Assembly (NCBI GenBank): GCA_900542465.1
Contig: UQNS01000001.1
Span: forward strand, 186,001 to 250,000
Direction of reading: 5' to 3'
DNA from: an uncultured Eubacteriales bacterium
GTDB lineage: Bacteria > Bacillota > Clostridia > Lachnospirales > Lachnospiraceae
DNA: 64,000 bases
The notes beneath the pieces were generated by a model. The model was not told the DNA's origin. It did no database searches and was given only the letters and a program-made list of their open reading frames with translations. A program made the position numbers and the translations under genes. Positions 1-10,562 of this stretch are shown here, piece after piece (the stretch's first letter is position 1; the number at the start of each line of letters is the position of its first letter).

Positions 1-252
1 TGTGAAAACAATGATAAGTTTGCTATTGACAGAAAGCTTCCGAAGATCGATATGGGAGACTATCTTTTCATACATGATACGGGAGCGCATGGTCACTCAA
101 TGGGCTACAATTACAATGGAAAGCTCAGATCAGCCGAACTGCTTTTAAAAGAAGATGGCTCAGTGGAACTTATCCGCAGGGCAGAAACATTAAAGGACTA
201 TTTTGCAACGTTTGACTTTTGCGATATTCTTAAAGATCCGGATAAAATATGA
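1..252 (+). CDS. lysA: Diaminopimelate decarboxylase, C-terminal end (partial)
   Basis: The reading frame is open from base 1 and ends at 252, so only the last 83 residues are present. The segment starting CENNDKFA and continuing through GDYLFIHDTGAHGHSMG matches the C-terminal end of PLP-dependent diaminopimelate decarboxylase (LysA), which makes L-lysine from meso-diaminopimelate. The cysteine of CENND belongs to the dimer-interface active site of the family. The stop overlaps the next start by 4 bases (ATGA), suggesting translational coupling. The call rests on a short but characteristic stretch. Confidence 0.85.
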   Translation, partial: CENNDKFAIDRKLPKIDMGDYLFIHDTGAHGHSMGYNYNGKLRSAELLLKEDGSVELIRRAETLKDYFATFDFCDILKDPDKI

Positions 253-575
253 AAATAATTAAGCATTTGTATGTAGGCCATATGGCTGAAGCCGATAAAA
301 AAACAATAATCAAAGAGCTTAAGACCCGATCTGTCCAGGCCGGCATATATGTTCTTACTCTTCCTGCCGGAGACTCTAATATTTTAGAGATATATCCGGC
401 CTTTACCTTAAAGTTTCCGCTGTTCAGAGAAGAAGGAAGAGAGCTGGTCGTTATAGGGATCGCCAGAGGAAGAGAAGAGGCACTGGAGCTTTCCGGCATG
501 ATAGCTCAGGATGTGTATAACAGGACGGGTGGATTTGACCTAGCGTCTTTTATCAGGGACAGAAGGTCCCCTTAA
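249..575 (+). CDS. Conserved hypothetical protein, 108 aa
   Basis: A soluble 108-residue protein with no signal peptide, membrane segment or motif I can name. It starts inside the lysA stop codon (ATGA overlap), which makes it part of the same transcript. Residues 1-75 alternate short beta-like and helical stretches and the end is basic (FIRDRRSP). The coupling supports it being a real gene. Function is unknown; the link to lysine synthesis is positional only. Confidence 0.7.
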   Translation: MKIIKHLYVGHMAEADKKTIIKELKTRSVQAGIYVLTLPAGDSNILEIYPAFTLKFPLFREEGRELVVIGIARGREEALELSGMIAQDVYNRTGGFDLASFIRDRRSP

Positions 576-607
576 GATAAGTGTTTTAGAAGTATAATGG
601 AGGAGTT

Positions 608-1441
608 ATGGCTATATTTCTTTTAATATTAAAGATAATAGGAATAATATTAGCTGTAATTGCTGGAATTATTGTATTTATCATTGCATCGCCTGTTTAT
701 TATAAAACAGAGGCGGACTACCATGGTAAGCTGAATGCCAGAGCCAGGATGGGCTGGCTTCTTGGCTTGCTGAGGGCAAATGTATTATATGCTCAGGGCG
801 GACAGGCTCACATCATTGTGAAGATATTGTTTTTTACGATATATGACAGTCAGAAAAGCAAAGGTGGCAAAAAGAAGAAAAAGCCAAGGACAAAAAAAGC
901 TTCCGCAGTCATAAGGAAGAAGAGAACGGTAAATGCATCGGTACGACGGTCGGATGATCCGGATCATATAAAAAGACTATCATCTTCAGGATCTGAGGGA
1001 GGAAAGACGAAAAAAGCAAAGAAAAAAACGTCAATCCTGGAAAGAATAAAAAATACTTTTTCGGGGATCGCAAAAAAGGTGAAAAATATTGCCGTATGGC
1101 TTGATGAAGATCACAGGAGACTGTATGGTTTTCTCATAGATAATGTTATTAAGATATTAAGAAAAGTCAGGCCTAAAAAATTCTCATTTAAGGGAGCGGG
1201 CGGAACCGGGGACCCATACTGGACAGGAAGGATACTTTCGGCAGCCGGTGTCATTATCGGAATTTGCGGGATCCCGGGAGTGGAGTTCGAACCTGATTTT
1301 GAAAATAAGCGTTTTGAAGCGCATATGAAGGCCAGCGGATATTTCTTTATTCTGCCGATCGCACTCATTGCTTTAAAAATATATAGAAACAAAGACTTTA
1401 AAAGAATAGTACTTAAGAAAGATTTACCTGTGGAGGAATAA
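608..1441 (+). CDS. DUF2953-type membrane protein
   Basis: 277 residues with an N-terminal hydrophobic segment (about residues 3-30), a very lysine-rich central linker (about 80-150) and a second hydrophobic stretch near residues 245-260. This layout, next to a GerW/YtfJ gene, is that of DUF2953 proteins (B. subtilis YtfI), which usually precede ytfJ in spore formers. The start has a GGAGG a few bases upstream. It ends 2 bases before the GerW start, so the two are co-transcribed. A sporulation role is inferred from the neighbour, not from a motif. Confidence 0.75.
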   Translation: MAIFLLILKIIGIILAVIAGIIVFIIASPVYYKTEADYHGKLNARARMGWLLGLLRANVLYAQGGQAHIIVKILFFTIYDSQKSKGGKKKKKPRTKKASAVIRKKRTVNASVRRSDDPDHIKRLSSSGSEGGKTKKAKKKTSILERIKNTFSGIAKKVKNIAVWLDEDHRRLYGFLIDNVIKILRKVRPKKFSFKGAGGTGDPYWTGRILSAAGVIIGICGIPGVEFEPDFENKRFEAHMKASGYFFILPIALIALKIYRNKDFKRIVLKKDLPVEE

Positions 1442-1443
1442 AA

Positions 1444-1899
1444 ATGGCTGAAAAGAATACAGAAAACTTTAATAACAATTCATCTAATGGTTCACGTTTA
1501 AAAAATACAGTTCGTTCTCTTGTTGACGGAATGGATGCATTTCTTTCAGCAAAGACAGTTCTGGGAGATCCTGTGGAGATAGGCGATACAGTTGTTCTTC
1601 CATTGGTCGATGTTTCATTTGGTGTTGGGGCAGGAGCTTTAGGACAGAAGGCAACTGACGGAAACTCAGGCGGTGCTATGCATGGTAAAATGACTCCGTC
1701 AGCAGTTCTTGTAATCAAGGATGGCGTTGCGAGGGTCGTTAATATAAAGGACCAGGATACCCTTTCTAAAATTATGAATATAGCACCTGATGTTGTTGAT
1801 AAAGTGTCATCTTTTCTTAAAAAAGACGGCAAGCATTCAAATGTAGAAGATGATATTGATGAAGCGATAAATAACATGAAAAATAAAAAAGATATCTAA
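1444..1899 (+). CDS. ytfJ: GerW/YtfJ family sporulation protein
   Basis: 151 residues. The core (about 25-125) has the family pattern: GDPVEIGDTVVLPL, then a glycine-rich FGVGAGALGQ, GGAMHGKMTPSAVLVI, and a C-terminal amphipathic DVVDKVSSFL. In B. subtilis GerW is needed for normal spore germination. It follows the DUF2953 gene by 2 bases with GGAGG before the start. Its presence is one of the signs that the host forms spores. The acidic tail (residues 130-151) is not conserved in the family as I know it. Confidence 0.88.
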   Translation: MAEKNTENFNNNSSNGSRLKNTVRSLVDGMDAFLSAKTVLGDPVEIGDTVVLPLVDVSFGVGAGALGQKATDGNSGGAMHGKMTPSAVLVIKDGVARVVNIKDQDTLSKIMNIAPDVVDKVSSFLKKDGKHSNVEDDIDEAINNMKNKKDI

Positions 1900-1953
1900 A
1901 ATAAGATGAAAGTGAAGTTTTTGCTTTCGTTTTAAAATGAGGAGGCGGGGCAA

Positions 1954-3426
1954 ATGCCAGAAAACAATAATAGCTCAGATAATAATTCAGCGGGTGATCC
2001 ATCTGCTCCGGAAAAAAGATGTGCTTCCTGTGGAAGACCGGAATCGGCTGCCGGAAAGCTTATAAAAATGCCAAATGATATGAATGTATGTCAGGACTGC
2101 ATGAAAAGATCCGTCGAAATGCTTGGAAACATGTGGGGCGATATGGACAGTATGTTCGGAATGAAGGAACCTGAACCGGAAAAAAAAGAAGAATCCGGTA
2201 AAAATGAGGATGAAGATTCGATTATTAAACTTCTTAAAGATTTCAGATCTCTTCCTCAGCCTCATGAGATCAAGGCTATGCTTGATGAATATGTAGTTGG
2301 TCAGGAAGAGGCCAAAAAGGTCATCTCAGTCGCAGTTTATAATCACTACAAAAGACTTTCTGCCAAGATCAGGGAAAACCAGGAGATAGAGGAGCTCCAG
2401 AAAAAAAACAAGAAAATGTCTTCAGAACAGCTTCAGAAGCTTAGAGAAGAGAATTCTAAGGATCCGTTTGTTGATGTGGAGCTGGAAAAATCAAATATTC
2501 TCATGCTGGGGCCAACAGGTTCCGGTAAAACATATCTTGTAAAGACTCTTGCCAAACTTCTGAAGGTGCCGCTTGCGGTGGCGGATGCAACAACGCTTAC
2601 TGAGGCAGGTTATATAGGTGACGATGTTGAAAGCGTCATACAGAAGCTTTTGACCAGCGCCGGCGGAGACGTGTTTAAAACAGAGTGCGGTATCGTTTTC
2701 GTTGATGAGATAGATAAGATAGCAAGGAAGTCAACAGATGAAAGAACAAGAGATATCAGAGGTGAATCTGTACAGCAGGCGATGCTGAAGCTTCTTGAAG
2801 GAAATAAGGTCGAGGTTTCGACCGGAAGTGGAATGTCAGCCAAGATGGGACTTTCACCTGCCAAGGTTATCGATACGTCTAATATCCTTTTTATCTGCGG
2901 AGGCGCCTTCTCCGGACTGGATGAGGTGATCAAGAAAAGACTCACCAAAACATCAACTATAGGCTTTAATTCTTCATTGAAAGATGAATATGATCAGGAT
3001 GATGATATATATATGAAAGCTACAGTGGATGATCTGAAGGAATTCGGCATGATCCCGGAATTTCTTGGAAGACTTCCTATCACATGTGCGCTTCATCCTT
3101 TGGACAGAGATATGCTCGTCAGGATCATTAAAGAACCTAAGAATTCAATATCAAGACAGTACCAGAAGCTTTTCTATCTTGACGGCGTAGATTTGCAGTT
3201 CACACAGGATGCCTATGAGGCTATAGCACAGAAAGCGCTGGAGAAGAAGACCGGGGCCAGAGCGCTCAGGTCTATTCTGGAAGAACTTATGATGGATCTT
3301 ATGTATGAGATTCCAAAAGACAGGAACATAGGAAGAGTTACGATAAATGCAGACTTTGTAAATAAGAAAGGTGGTCCTCAGGTAGAGATGAAGAACCTGG
3401 AGATCCCGAGTTTAGAAGCAAAATAA
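1954..3426 (+). CDS. clpX: ATP-dependent Clp protease ATP-binding subunit ClpX
   Basis: 490 residues. An N-terminal zinc-binding domain has cysteines 23, 26, 46 and 49 (CASC...CQDC). An acidic linker follows, then the AAA+ module with Walker A GPTGSGKT near residue 186 and Walker B FVDEIDKIA near 250, and a C-terminal small domain ending in GARALRSILEE. ClpX unfolds tagged substrates and feeds them to ClpP. The protein is about 70 residues longer than E. coli ClpX, mostly from the linker and a charged insertion around residues 145-175. No clpP is adjacent. A strong terminator follows directly. Confidence 0.92.
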   Translation: MPENNNSSDNNSAGDPSAPEKRCASCGRPESAAGKLIKMPNDMNVCQDCMKRSVEMLGNMWGDMDSMFGMKEPEPEKKEESGKNEDEDSIIKLLKDFRSLPQPHEIKAMLDEYVVGQEEAKKVISVAVYNHYKRLSAKIRENQEIEELQKKNKKMSSEQLQKLREENSKDPFVDVELEKSNILMLGPTGSGKTYLVKTLAKLLKVPLAVADATTLTEAGYIGDDVESVIQKLLTSAGGDVFKTECGIVFVDEIDKIARKSTDERTRDIRGESVQQAMLKLLEGNKVEVSTGSGMSAKMGLSPAKVIDTSNILFICGGAFSGLDEVIKKRLTKTSTIGFNSSLKDEYDQDDDIYMKATVDDLKEFGMIPEFLGRLPITCALHPLDRDMLVRIIKEPKNSISRQYQKLFYLDGVDLQFTQDAYEAIAQKALEKKTGARALRSILEELMMDLMYEIPKDRNIGRVTINADFVNKKGGPQVEMKNLEIPSLEAK

Positions 3427-3430
3427 ACAA

Positions 3431-3469
3431 AAAAATGATTGGACCGTCAGGTCCAATCATTTTTTGTTT
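3431..3469 (+). terminator. Intrinsic terminator, likely bidirectional, after clpX
   Basis: A perfect 15-bp stem (3431-3445 with 3450-3464) closed by the 4-base loop GTCA. Runs of A before and T after mean it can end both the clpX transcript and the converging flavodoxin transcript. Confidence 0.92.
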
Positions 3470-3865
3470 TCAGACAGACTTTGCAGCGCCGAAGGATCTG
3501 GCATCAGCATATGATTGACGGGATCTTGATCCTTTACAGTAGAAAGTATCAGGATCGACACTGATGCCTTTAGCCTTAAGTGATCTTGTTAATATCTCGA
3601 GAGCGTGTCTTGAGATCCAGGCAGTTGAAAAGCATACGGCCTTTCCGACTTTATCAGGTGAAAGAGTATCTATAAAAGATCTGAGCTTCTTATCTATGCC
3701 ATACGCATACAGGCCGCCTCCTATAAAGAGGATGTCTACCTTTTCATCTATGGCGGCATCGGGTGAATCGACGGAAACAGCTGTGGAAGATGCGCCTTCG
3801 GCGATAGCATCAGCTATTGTTTTTGTGTTTCCTGTCCTTGAAAAATATCTGACTGCAACGGACAT
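3470..3865 (-). CDS. Flavodoxin family protein
   Basis: 131 residues. The N-terminal FSRTGNTKTIADAIAEG is the FMN phosphate-binding loop of flavodoxins, followed by the second strand and loop ILFIGGGLYAYGIDKKL and a C-terminal CFSTAW segment. It probably binds FMN and carries electrons, or serves as a flavodoxin-like oxidoreductase. It is downstream of gdhA on the same strand with a 36-base gap, so co-transcription is possible. It is near the short end of the family; the last helix looks abbreviated. Confidence 0.82.
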   Translation of the reverse strand: MSVAVRYFSRTGNTKTIADAIAEGASSTAVSVDSPDAAIDEKVDILFIGGGLYAYGIDKKLRSFIDTLSPDKVGKAVCFSTAWISRHALEILTRSLKAKGISVDPDTFYCKGSRSRQSYADARSFGAAKSV

Positions 3866-3901
3866 TTTTATCAGCCTCCTTAGTACTAATGATATCTGCT
3901 A

Positions 3902-5288
<1,387 letters not shown>

Positions 5289-5368
5289 TGTAATTTATAA
5301 AATTATAAAAAATGAATCTTAAAAATGCAAGGAAAAAGCCTTAATATCTTTTTTTTAAAAGTGAATTA

Positions 5369-5377
5369 TGGTATATT
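5369..5377 (+). promoter_or_regulatory. Possible extended -10 promoter for the LCP gene
   Basis: TGgTATATT is an extended -10 element about 80 bases before the LCP start, with only a T-run where a -35 would be. It is the best promoter candidate in the 5237-5456 gap; the rest of that gap is AT-rich and shows no gene. Confidence 0.35.
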
Positions 5378-5456
5378 AACCACTGATATTCAAAAGTGAT
5401 CTCATAAGCGAGTTACATTTGGGGCAAATTGATAAGTTTTTTCAAGTGAGGTAACC

Positions 5457-7124
5457 ATGTCTTTATTTTCTAAAGCGAAAGCTGATTTAAAATATCTGCG
5501 GATGAATTCCAATATCCTTTCCGATATAGGAAAAAGAAAAAAAAGGAGAGCAAGATCAATGGTAATTGGTTTTGTCATCAGCTTTATTTTCGCGGTAACT
5601 ATCCTTCTGGCTCTGGCAAGGCTGATCCCTCTGGACATTATTCCTAACAAGTATCTATATGGTGGAATTGCTATTTTAGCGGGGGTCTGGCTGTTTTGTT
5701 TTCTTACGCAGTTTGCTGAGAAGAAGCTTCTGGGAAAGATAATAGCAGGCGCTCTTTCGGTGGCATTGATATTTGTTTTCCTTTTCACTTCTAAAGTAGC
5801 CGGAACACTGGGTAAGATCTCAGGGGGAGCTTTAGAACAGAAAAATGTCATGGATGTGGTGGTTCTGAAAAAAGACAAGGCCAATACGATCGATGATACA
5901 TTAAAGTATCCATATGCATACAATTCGACTGCCGACACTTCTCTTGTCAAGCAGGCGGTAGAGATGATCAATAAAGATCATAATGCGATGATCTATACAT
6001 CAACATATACGAGCTGGACAGACACTTATAACGCGCTGGAAGAAAATAACAGTGTAAAGGCGGTCATCGTCAAGGACTCCCTGTATGAATCACTTATTAA
6101 AGAATCATATCCGGATTTCTATGAGAATACTAAGGTAGTAGGGCAGATAACGATCACTACGACGGTCCAGTCTTCTGTAAATGATAAAAAAGTTGCTCAT
6201 GACCCGTTCGTGCTTTATATATCAGGTAACGACGAACAGGGCGAGATCAAGTCAGGCGGCCGAAGCGACGTTAATATCTTTATGGTAGTTAATCCTAAGA
6301 CGCGTCAGGTCCTTCTTATCTCAACGCCTAGAGATTCATATATTACGATCTCTAATGAGGATGGATATAAAGGAAAAGACAAGCTTACCCATGCGGGTCT
6401 TGCGGGTGTAGAATATTCAGAGCTTGCACTTTCAACCCTCTATGACGAGAAGATAGATTACTACATGAAGATCAATTTCACTGGTGTCGTTAACCTGGTA
6501 GATGCTATGGGGGGCGTCACTGTTGACTCAGATGTAGAATTTACTAATGGTCGTGATGCAGCTCCTATATCTTATGACTTTAAGGTAGGTCCTAATGAAT
6601 GTGACGGCGCCAAGGCGCTTGCATTCTGCCGGGAGAGGCAGACATTCGAAGATGGGGACTTCCAGCGTGGAAGGAACCAGATGGCTATGATCAGAGCTAT
6701 GATCAAGAAGGCAACATCTCCTTCGATCCTTGCAAATTATGCGGAAGTACTTGATGCTACGACCGGTGTCGTATATACAGATATGCCTACATCATCCCTC
6801 GCGGCCCTGATAAAAGCACAGTTCTCAGGTGGAAACGACTGGAATATCCAGACATATTCAGCAGAGGGAATAGATGGTACAGCTACAGGTCAGGTATACG
6901 GCATAAAGAACATGTCAGTAGTAAGACTCTATGATCATTCGGTAAAAATAGGAAGAGAGCTCACTGATAAGATCATCGCCGGTGAAGTATTTAACGTTAA
7001 TGAATATGTGGAGCAGCGTAAGAAGTATTATAATGGTACGGGCTCCGACTCACATACGACGAATAAGGCTTCATATAATACTGATGATAATGACAATAAT
7101 ACTTATGAAAACATAGGTAATTGA
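5457..7124 (+). CDS. LytR-CpsA-Psr (LCP) family cell-wall glycopolymer ligase
   Basis: 555 residues. Three predicted membrane segments lie at about 35-57, 66-87 and 95-116. An accessory extracellular domain follows, then the LCP catalytic domain (about 262-480). The domain shows GGRSDVNIFM, the LISTPRDSYI strand, and the arginine-rich ARE-type region CRERQTF...DFQRGRNQ near 390-405. LCP enzymes move lipid-linked glycopolymers such as teichoic acids or capsule to peptidoglycan at the outer membrane face. The tail is Asn/Asp-rich and probably disordered. It stands alone with its own terminator. Confidence 0.9.
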   Translation: MSLFSKAKADLKYLRMNSNILSDIGKRKKRRARSMVIGFVISFIFAVTILLALARLIPLDIIPNKYLYGGIAILAGVWLFCFLTQFAEKKLLGKIIAGALSVALIFVFLFTSKVAGTLGKISGGALEQKNVMDVVVLKKDKANTIDDTLKYPYAYNSTADTSLVKQAVEMINKDHNAMIYTSTYTSWTDTYNALEENNSVKAVIVKDSLYESLIKESYPDFYENTKVVGQITITTTVQSSVNDKKVAHDPFVLYISGNDEQGEIKSGGRSDVNIFMVVNPKTRQVLLISTPRDSYITISNEDGYKGKDKLTHAGLAGVEYSELALSTLYDEKIDYYMKINFTGVVNLVDAMGGVTVDSDVEFTNGRDAAPISYDFKVGPNECDGAKALAFCRERQTFEDGDFQRGRNQMAMIRAMIKKATSPSILANYAEVLDATTGVVYTDMPTSSLAALIKAQFSGGNDWNIQTYSAEGIDGTATGQVYGIKNMSVVRLYDHSVKIGRELTDKIIAGEVFNVNEYVEQRKKYYNGTGSDSHTTNKASYNTDDNDNNTYENIGN

Positions 7125-7125
7125 T

Positions 7126-7158
7126 AAAAAAGCGATCTGATAAGGATCGCTTTTTTTT
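7126..7158 (+). terminator. Intrinsic terminator after the LCP gene
   Basis: AGCGATC (7131-7137) pairs with GATCGCT (7145-7151) around loop TGATAAG; A-run upstream and T-run downstream extend the stem. It starts two bases after the stop codon. Confidence 0.9.
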
Positions 7159-7230
7159 ATTGGATTTTTATGAATGAAAAGACTTATATGCTGTATTATA
7201 AATAGAGTAAATTTACTTAAGGATAAGAGT

Positions 7231-8577
7231 ATGGATTTTGATGAAATAAAAAAATTCCTTGCAAAGGTACCACAATACATAAGCAAGGATCCGAGGTTTT
7301 CTTTCGGAGTCGACAGAGCCAGGATAATGCTGGACAGGATAGGGCATCCGGAAAAAGGCATGAAAATAATTCATGCTGCAGGAACGAATGGGAAGGGATC
7401 AGTGTGTGCTTATCTGGCTTCATGCCTTAAAGAAACGGGTGCCAGGACCGGACTTTTTACATCGCCTCACCTGATCGATATAAGGGAAAGAATAAGACTT
7501 GACGGGGAAATGATACCTGTTAAGGATCTGACGGATATCTTCAATGAATTATTGGAACAACTGGAAGAGATAAAAAAAGAAGAGCCGGAGTTCGATCTGG
7601 CATATTTTGAGTATTTTTTCCTGATAGCCTTGATCTATTTTAAAAGCTCCGGAGCTGAATTTGTAGTTTTAGAGACAGGGCTTGGTGGATTAAAAGACGC
7701 CACGAATGCCATTAAAGAGCCTATAATGAGTATAATCACTGCCTTGGGTCTTGAACATACGGAGATCCTGGGCGATACCGTAGAGAAGATAGCCCGTGAA
7801 AAGGCCGGAATTATCAAGAGTAATACTCCTGTTGTGGTAATGAGACCGAAACTTCGATCAGTTGAGGATGTAATTACAGACAGAGCGAAAAAGCTTTCGA
7901 GCCAGGTATTTTTCGCAGATGATAGAAGCCTTAAAAATGTAGCAATAAAGGGCAATAATATTGATTTTTGCATTGAAAATGAGTATTATAAAAATGTTTC
8001 ATTTTTATTGAAAGTGCCGGCAATTTATGAGGCTAGCAACGCCTTGACAGCCCTGACCGCATTTGCAGTATTAAAGGAAAAGGGGTACATAGGGAAAAGC
8101 AGACCCTTAGATGAAAATGACTTTACAAGTCTTAAAAAGGCCCTGCAGGATACGATATGGGAAGGCCGTATGCAGCCTGTGCTGGACAGGGTGTTCATAG
8201 ATGGTGCACATAATCCGCAGGGAGTGGACGAACTTATAAAGTGTGCCGGAGCGATATGCAGGGGAAAAAGAGCGGTGCTTCTCTTCTCAGCGGTAAGTGA
8301 TAAAAATTTTGATCTTATGATCAGAAAACTCTGTGAGTGCCGGCTGTTCGACACATTTGTCGTAACGAAGATAGCTGATGCAAGAGCAGCAAGTGACAGA
8401 CTAATAAGCGGTACGTTTGAAAAATATACCGATAAGCCCGTCTTCCGGTTTGAAAATGTTAAAGAGGCGTTCAGACATGCGCTCGCAATAAAAAAAGACT
8501 ATCTTTTCTGTGCGGGTTCTCTTTATCTTATTGGAGAACTGGAAGAAGAAATAAATGAAGTGAGGAAGAATTTATGA
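7231..8577 (+). CDS. folC: Bifunctional folylpolyglutamate synthase / dihydrofolate synthase
   Basis: Adds glutamate to dihydropteroate or folates in the cytoplasm. The P-loop GTNGKGS is near residue 51, followed by FTSPHL and the metal-binding LETGLGG; HTEILGDT and DGAHNPQG in the C-terminal half are classic Mur-ligase-fold FolC motifs. I chose 7231 (448 residues) because AAGGA sits 7 bases before it; an in-frame ATG at 7174 would add 19 non-family residues and has no ribosome site. The stop overlaps the next small gene (ATGA). Confidence 0.93.
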   Translation: MDFDEIKKFLAKVPQYISKDPRFSFGVDRARIMLDRIGHPEKGMKIIHAAGTNGKGSVCAYLASCLKETGARTGLFTSPHLIDIRERIRLDGEMIPVKDLTDIFNELLEQLEEIKKEEPEFDLAYFEYFFLIALIYFKSSGAEFVVLETGLGGLKDATNAIKEPIMSIITALGLEHTEILGDTVEKIAREKAGIIKSNTPVVVMRPKLRSVEDVITDRAKKLSSQVFFADDRSLKNVAIKGNNIDFCIENEYYKNVSFLLKVPAIYEASNALTALTAFAVLKEKGYIGKSRPLDENDFTSLKKALQDTIWEGRMQPVLDRVFIDGAHNPQGVDELIKCAGAICRGKRAVLLFSAVSDKNFDLMIRKLCECRLFDTFVVTKIADARAASDRLISGTFEKYTDKPVFRFENVKEAFRHALAIKKDYLFCAGSLYLIGELEEEINEVRKNL

Positions 8578-8735
8578 TCAACTTTGAAGAGGAATTAAAA
8601 AAATTTCGTCCAAGTCTTGAGGTAGATGATGCAGAAGATGCGATCCATAAAAATAATTCTCCGGATATGACAGATCTCTTCTATAAGATGATAGAAGATG
8701 TGGATATGCACGTAATTAAGAACAGAAATAACTGA
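8574..8735 (+). CDS. Small acidic protein, 53 aa, coupled to folC
   Basis: 53 residues starting MINFEEELKKF and ending in IKNRNN. It begins within the folC stop codon (ATGA) and ends 20 bases before the next start, so it fills the gap in an operon. Composition is acidic and helical, with no membrane segment. I do not recognise the family. The tight overlap and a full-length open frame argue it is translated. Confidence 0.6.
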   Translation: MINFEEELKKFRPSLEVDDAEDAIHKNNSPDMTDLFYKMIEDVDMHVIKNRNN

Positions 8736-8755
8736 TTATTGATTGGAGAATCACA

Positions 8756-9904
8756 ATGAAATGTAATAGGTGTGGAGCGGAGCTCTTAAAGAGTGATTTT
8801 TGTCCGGAATGTCGTGCAGACGTATCTTTTTACAAAAAGGCGGCAAGAGCATCAAATGTTTATTACAATATGGGCCTTGAGCAGGCCAAAGTCCGCGATC
8901 TGAGTTCTGCGATCGAAAGTCTTCAGCATTCAGTCCTTCTTGATAAGACTAATGTGAATGCCAGAAACCTGCTTGGATTATGCTATTATGAACTGGGAGA
9001 GGTCGTTGAGGCTTTAAGTCAGTGGGTAGTGAGCAGAAATTTCAAGTCAGAAGGAAACCCGGCCGTAGACTATATTGATGAGATCAAGTCTAAGAAGACA
9101 GACTTCGATGACAAGACCGCTGCGGCAAGAAAATATAATCAGGCGCTTGATAATGCCCTCAAGGAAAACTATGATCTTGCGATGATACAGCTCAAGAAAA
9201 TAGTTTCACAGTGCCCGGGTTTTGTGAATGCCCAAAACATGCTGGCTCTTTTTTATATAGAGAAGAAGGCCTATGCCCGTGCGGAAAAATGTCTCAGAAA
9301 TGTACTGAAAACAGATACAGGAAATGTTCAGGCCAAGCTTTTTATGAAAGAGATCCTTGCCAATAAAGAGGCTATGGATAAGAAGCCTCAGACTGTAGCG
9401 TCTATTTTCAAGAGAGATAATGGAGATGAGACAGTCAAAGAGAGAAGACCTCTTTCCGGCAATGACGTAATAATACCGAAGCATAGTTATGTTGGTTCTG
9501 GAAACGGAGCTTTTTCTCTGGTAAATATTCTCATCGGTATAGGTATAGGCGCACTGATAATATTTTTCCTGGTCGTGCCGGCATCCAAACGTGCTGTGGC
9601 GAAAGAATATCATAACAACAGCTCATCAGAAAAGCTTGCAGAAGCAAATGCATCTATAGCAGATATGAACAAGCAGCTTGAAGCGATCACGGCTGAAAGA
9701 GATGCCTTAAAAGCAAGCCAGGCTGCTAATAATACAAGCGGAAAGGCAATGGTGGACAATCCGGAAGCTCTGTATTATGCGGCTAAGGCATATGCTGATG
9801 CAGGAAATACAGCAAATGCAAAGAAATACTACCAGATGTTGATAGACACCTTCGCTTCCAGCCAGTATGCTGAAGAGGCAAGAAATTATATCAGGAATAA
9901 TTGA
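8756..9904 (+). CDS. Zinc-ribbon and TPR membrane protein
   Basis: 382 residues. A zinc ribbon opens the protein (cysteines 3 and 6, then 17 and 20: CNRC...CPEC). TPR repeats fill about residues 30-195, one hydrophobic membrane segment lies near 255-277, a coiled coil (SEKLAEANASIADMNKQ) spans about 285-325, and a final TPR-like helix pair ends the protein (YYAAKAYADAG...). This suggests a membrane-anchored scaffold with TPRs on both sides. No enzymatic motif is visible. It sits in a run of uncharacterised genes between folC and metG. The start has GGAG 8 bases upstream. Confidence 0.75.
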   Translation: MKCNRCGAELLKSDFCPECRADVSFYKKAARASNVYYNMGLEQAKVRDLSSAIESLQHSVLLDKTNVNARNLLGLCYYELGEVVEALSQWVVSRNFKSEGNPAVDYIDEIKSKKTDFDDKTAAARKYNQALDNALKENYDLAMIQLKKIVSQCPGFVNAQNMLALFYIEKKAYARAEKCLRNVLKTDTGNVQAKLFMKEILANKEAMDKKPQTVASIFKRDNGDETVKERRPLSGNDVIIPKHSYVGSGNGAFSLVNILIGIGIGALIIFFLVVPASKRAVAKEYHNNSSSEKLAEANASIADMNKQLEAITAERDALKASQAANNTSGKAMVDNPEALYYAAKAYADAGNTANAKKYYQMLIDTFASSQYAEEARNYIRNN

Positions 9905-9907
9905 TAT

Positions 9908-10546
9908 ATGAAGAAGATCATAAGTAAAAACGGGCATGGTGAGATAGTCGAGAAAAAATCCAGGTTTATCAGTGAGCTGGTACATGTAAACAGCCCTGAA
10001 GAGGCCATGAATGTAGTGGCTGAGATAAAGAAAAAACACTTTGATGCAAGACATAATTGTTATGCATATGTCTGCGGGCCATCCGGAGAACAGACAAGAT
10101 ATTCTGATGATGGGGAGCCCGGCGGTACAGCCGGTCTCCCTTTGCTGAATCTGCTTGAGTCTAATGATCTGACGGATGCTTTAGTGGTAGTTACCAGATA
10201 TTTTGGCGGAACGCTGCTCGGAACGGGAGGCCTGGTACGTGCTTACCGCGGAGCGGGAGAGGCAGCAATGGAAGATGCTGTAGCGGCTGTTCAGGTAGAT
10301 GCAAGCAAAATACTGATACCATTGGATTTCAAAGATGAAAACAGTTTCAGACGGATAGTCAGGAGTTTCTCGGAAAAAGGAAAAATGATAGAAATAACTG
10401 ACGTAACATATTCAACCGCTTGTAATATTACGATAGTATGTGAAAATGATATTCTTGAGGAACTAGATAGTGTAATTACTTCTACTTTTTCAGGTTCGGT
10501 ATCACCTGAAAAAGTAGAAGATACATTCATGTATAAGAATATTTGA
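9908..10546 (+). CDS. YigZ/IMPACT family protein
   Basis: 212 residues. The UPF0029 N-terminal domain is clear: KKSRFISEL, then HNCYAYVCG, YSDDGEPGGTAGLPLL and VVTRYFGGTLLGTGGLVRAY. A C-terminal ferredoxin-like domain follows (about 140-210). Relatives include eukaryotic IMPACT, a translation regulator, and E. coli YigZ, whose role is not settled. It begins 3 bases after the TPR gene stop. Confidence 0.92.
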   Translation: MKKIISKNGHGEIVEKKSRFISELVHVNSPEEAMNVVAEIKKKHFDARHNCYAYVCGPSGEQTRYSDDGEPGGTAGLPLLNLLESNDLTDALVVVTRYFGGTLLGTGGLVRAYRGAGEAAMEDAVAAVQVDASKILIPLDFKDENSFRRIVRSFSEKGKMIEITDVTYSTACNITIVCENDILEELDSVITSTFSGSVSPEKVEDTFMYKNI

Positions 10547-10562
10547 CCGAATTGGAGGCAGA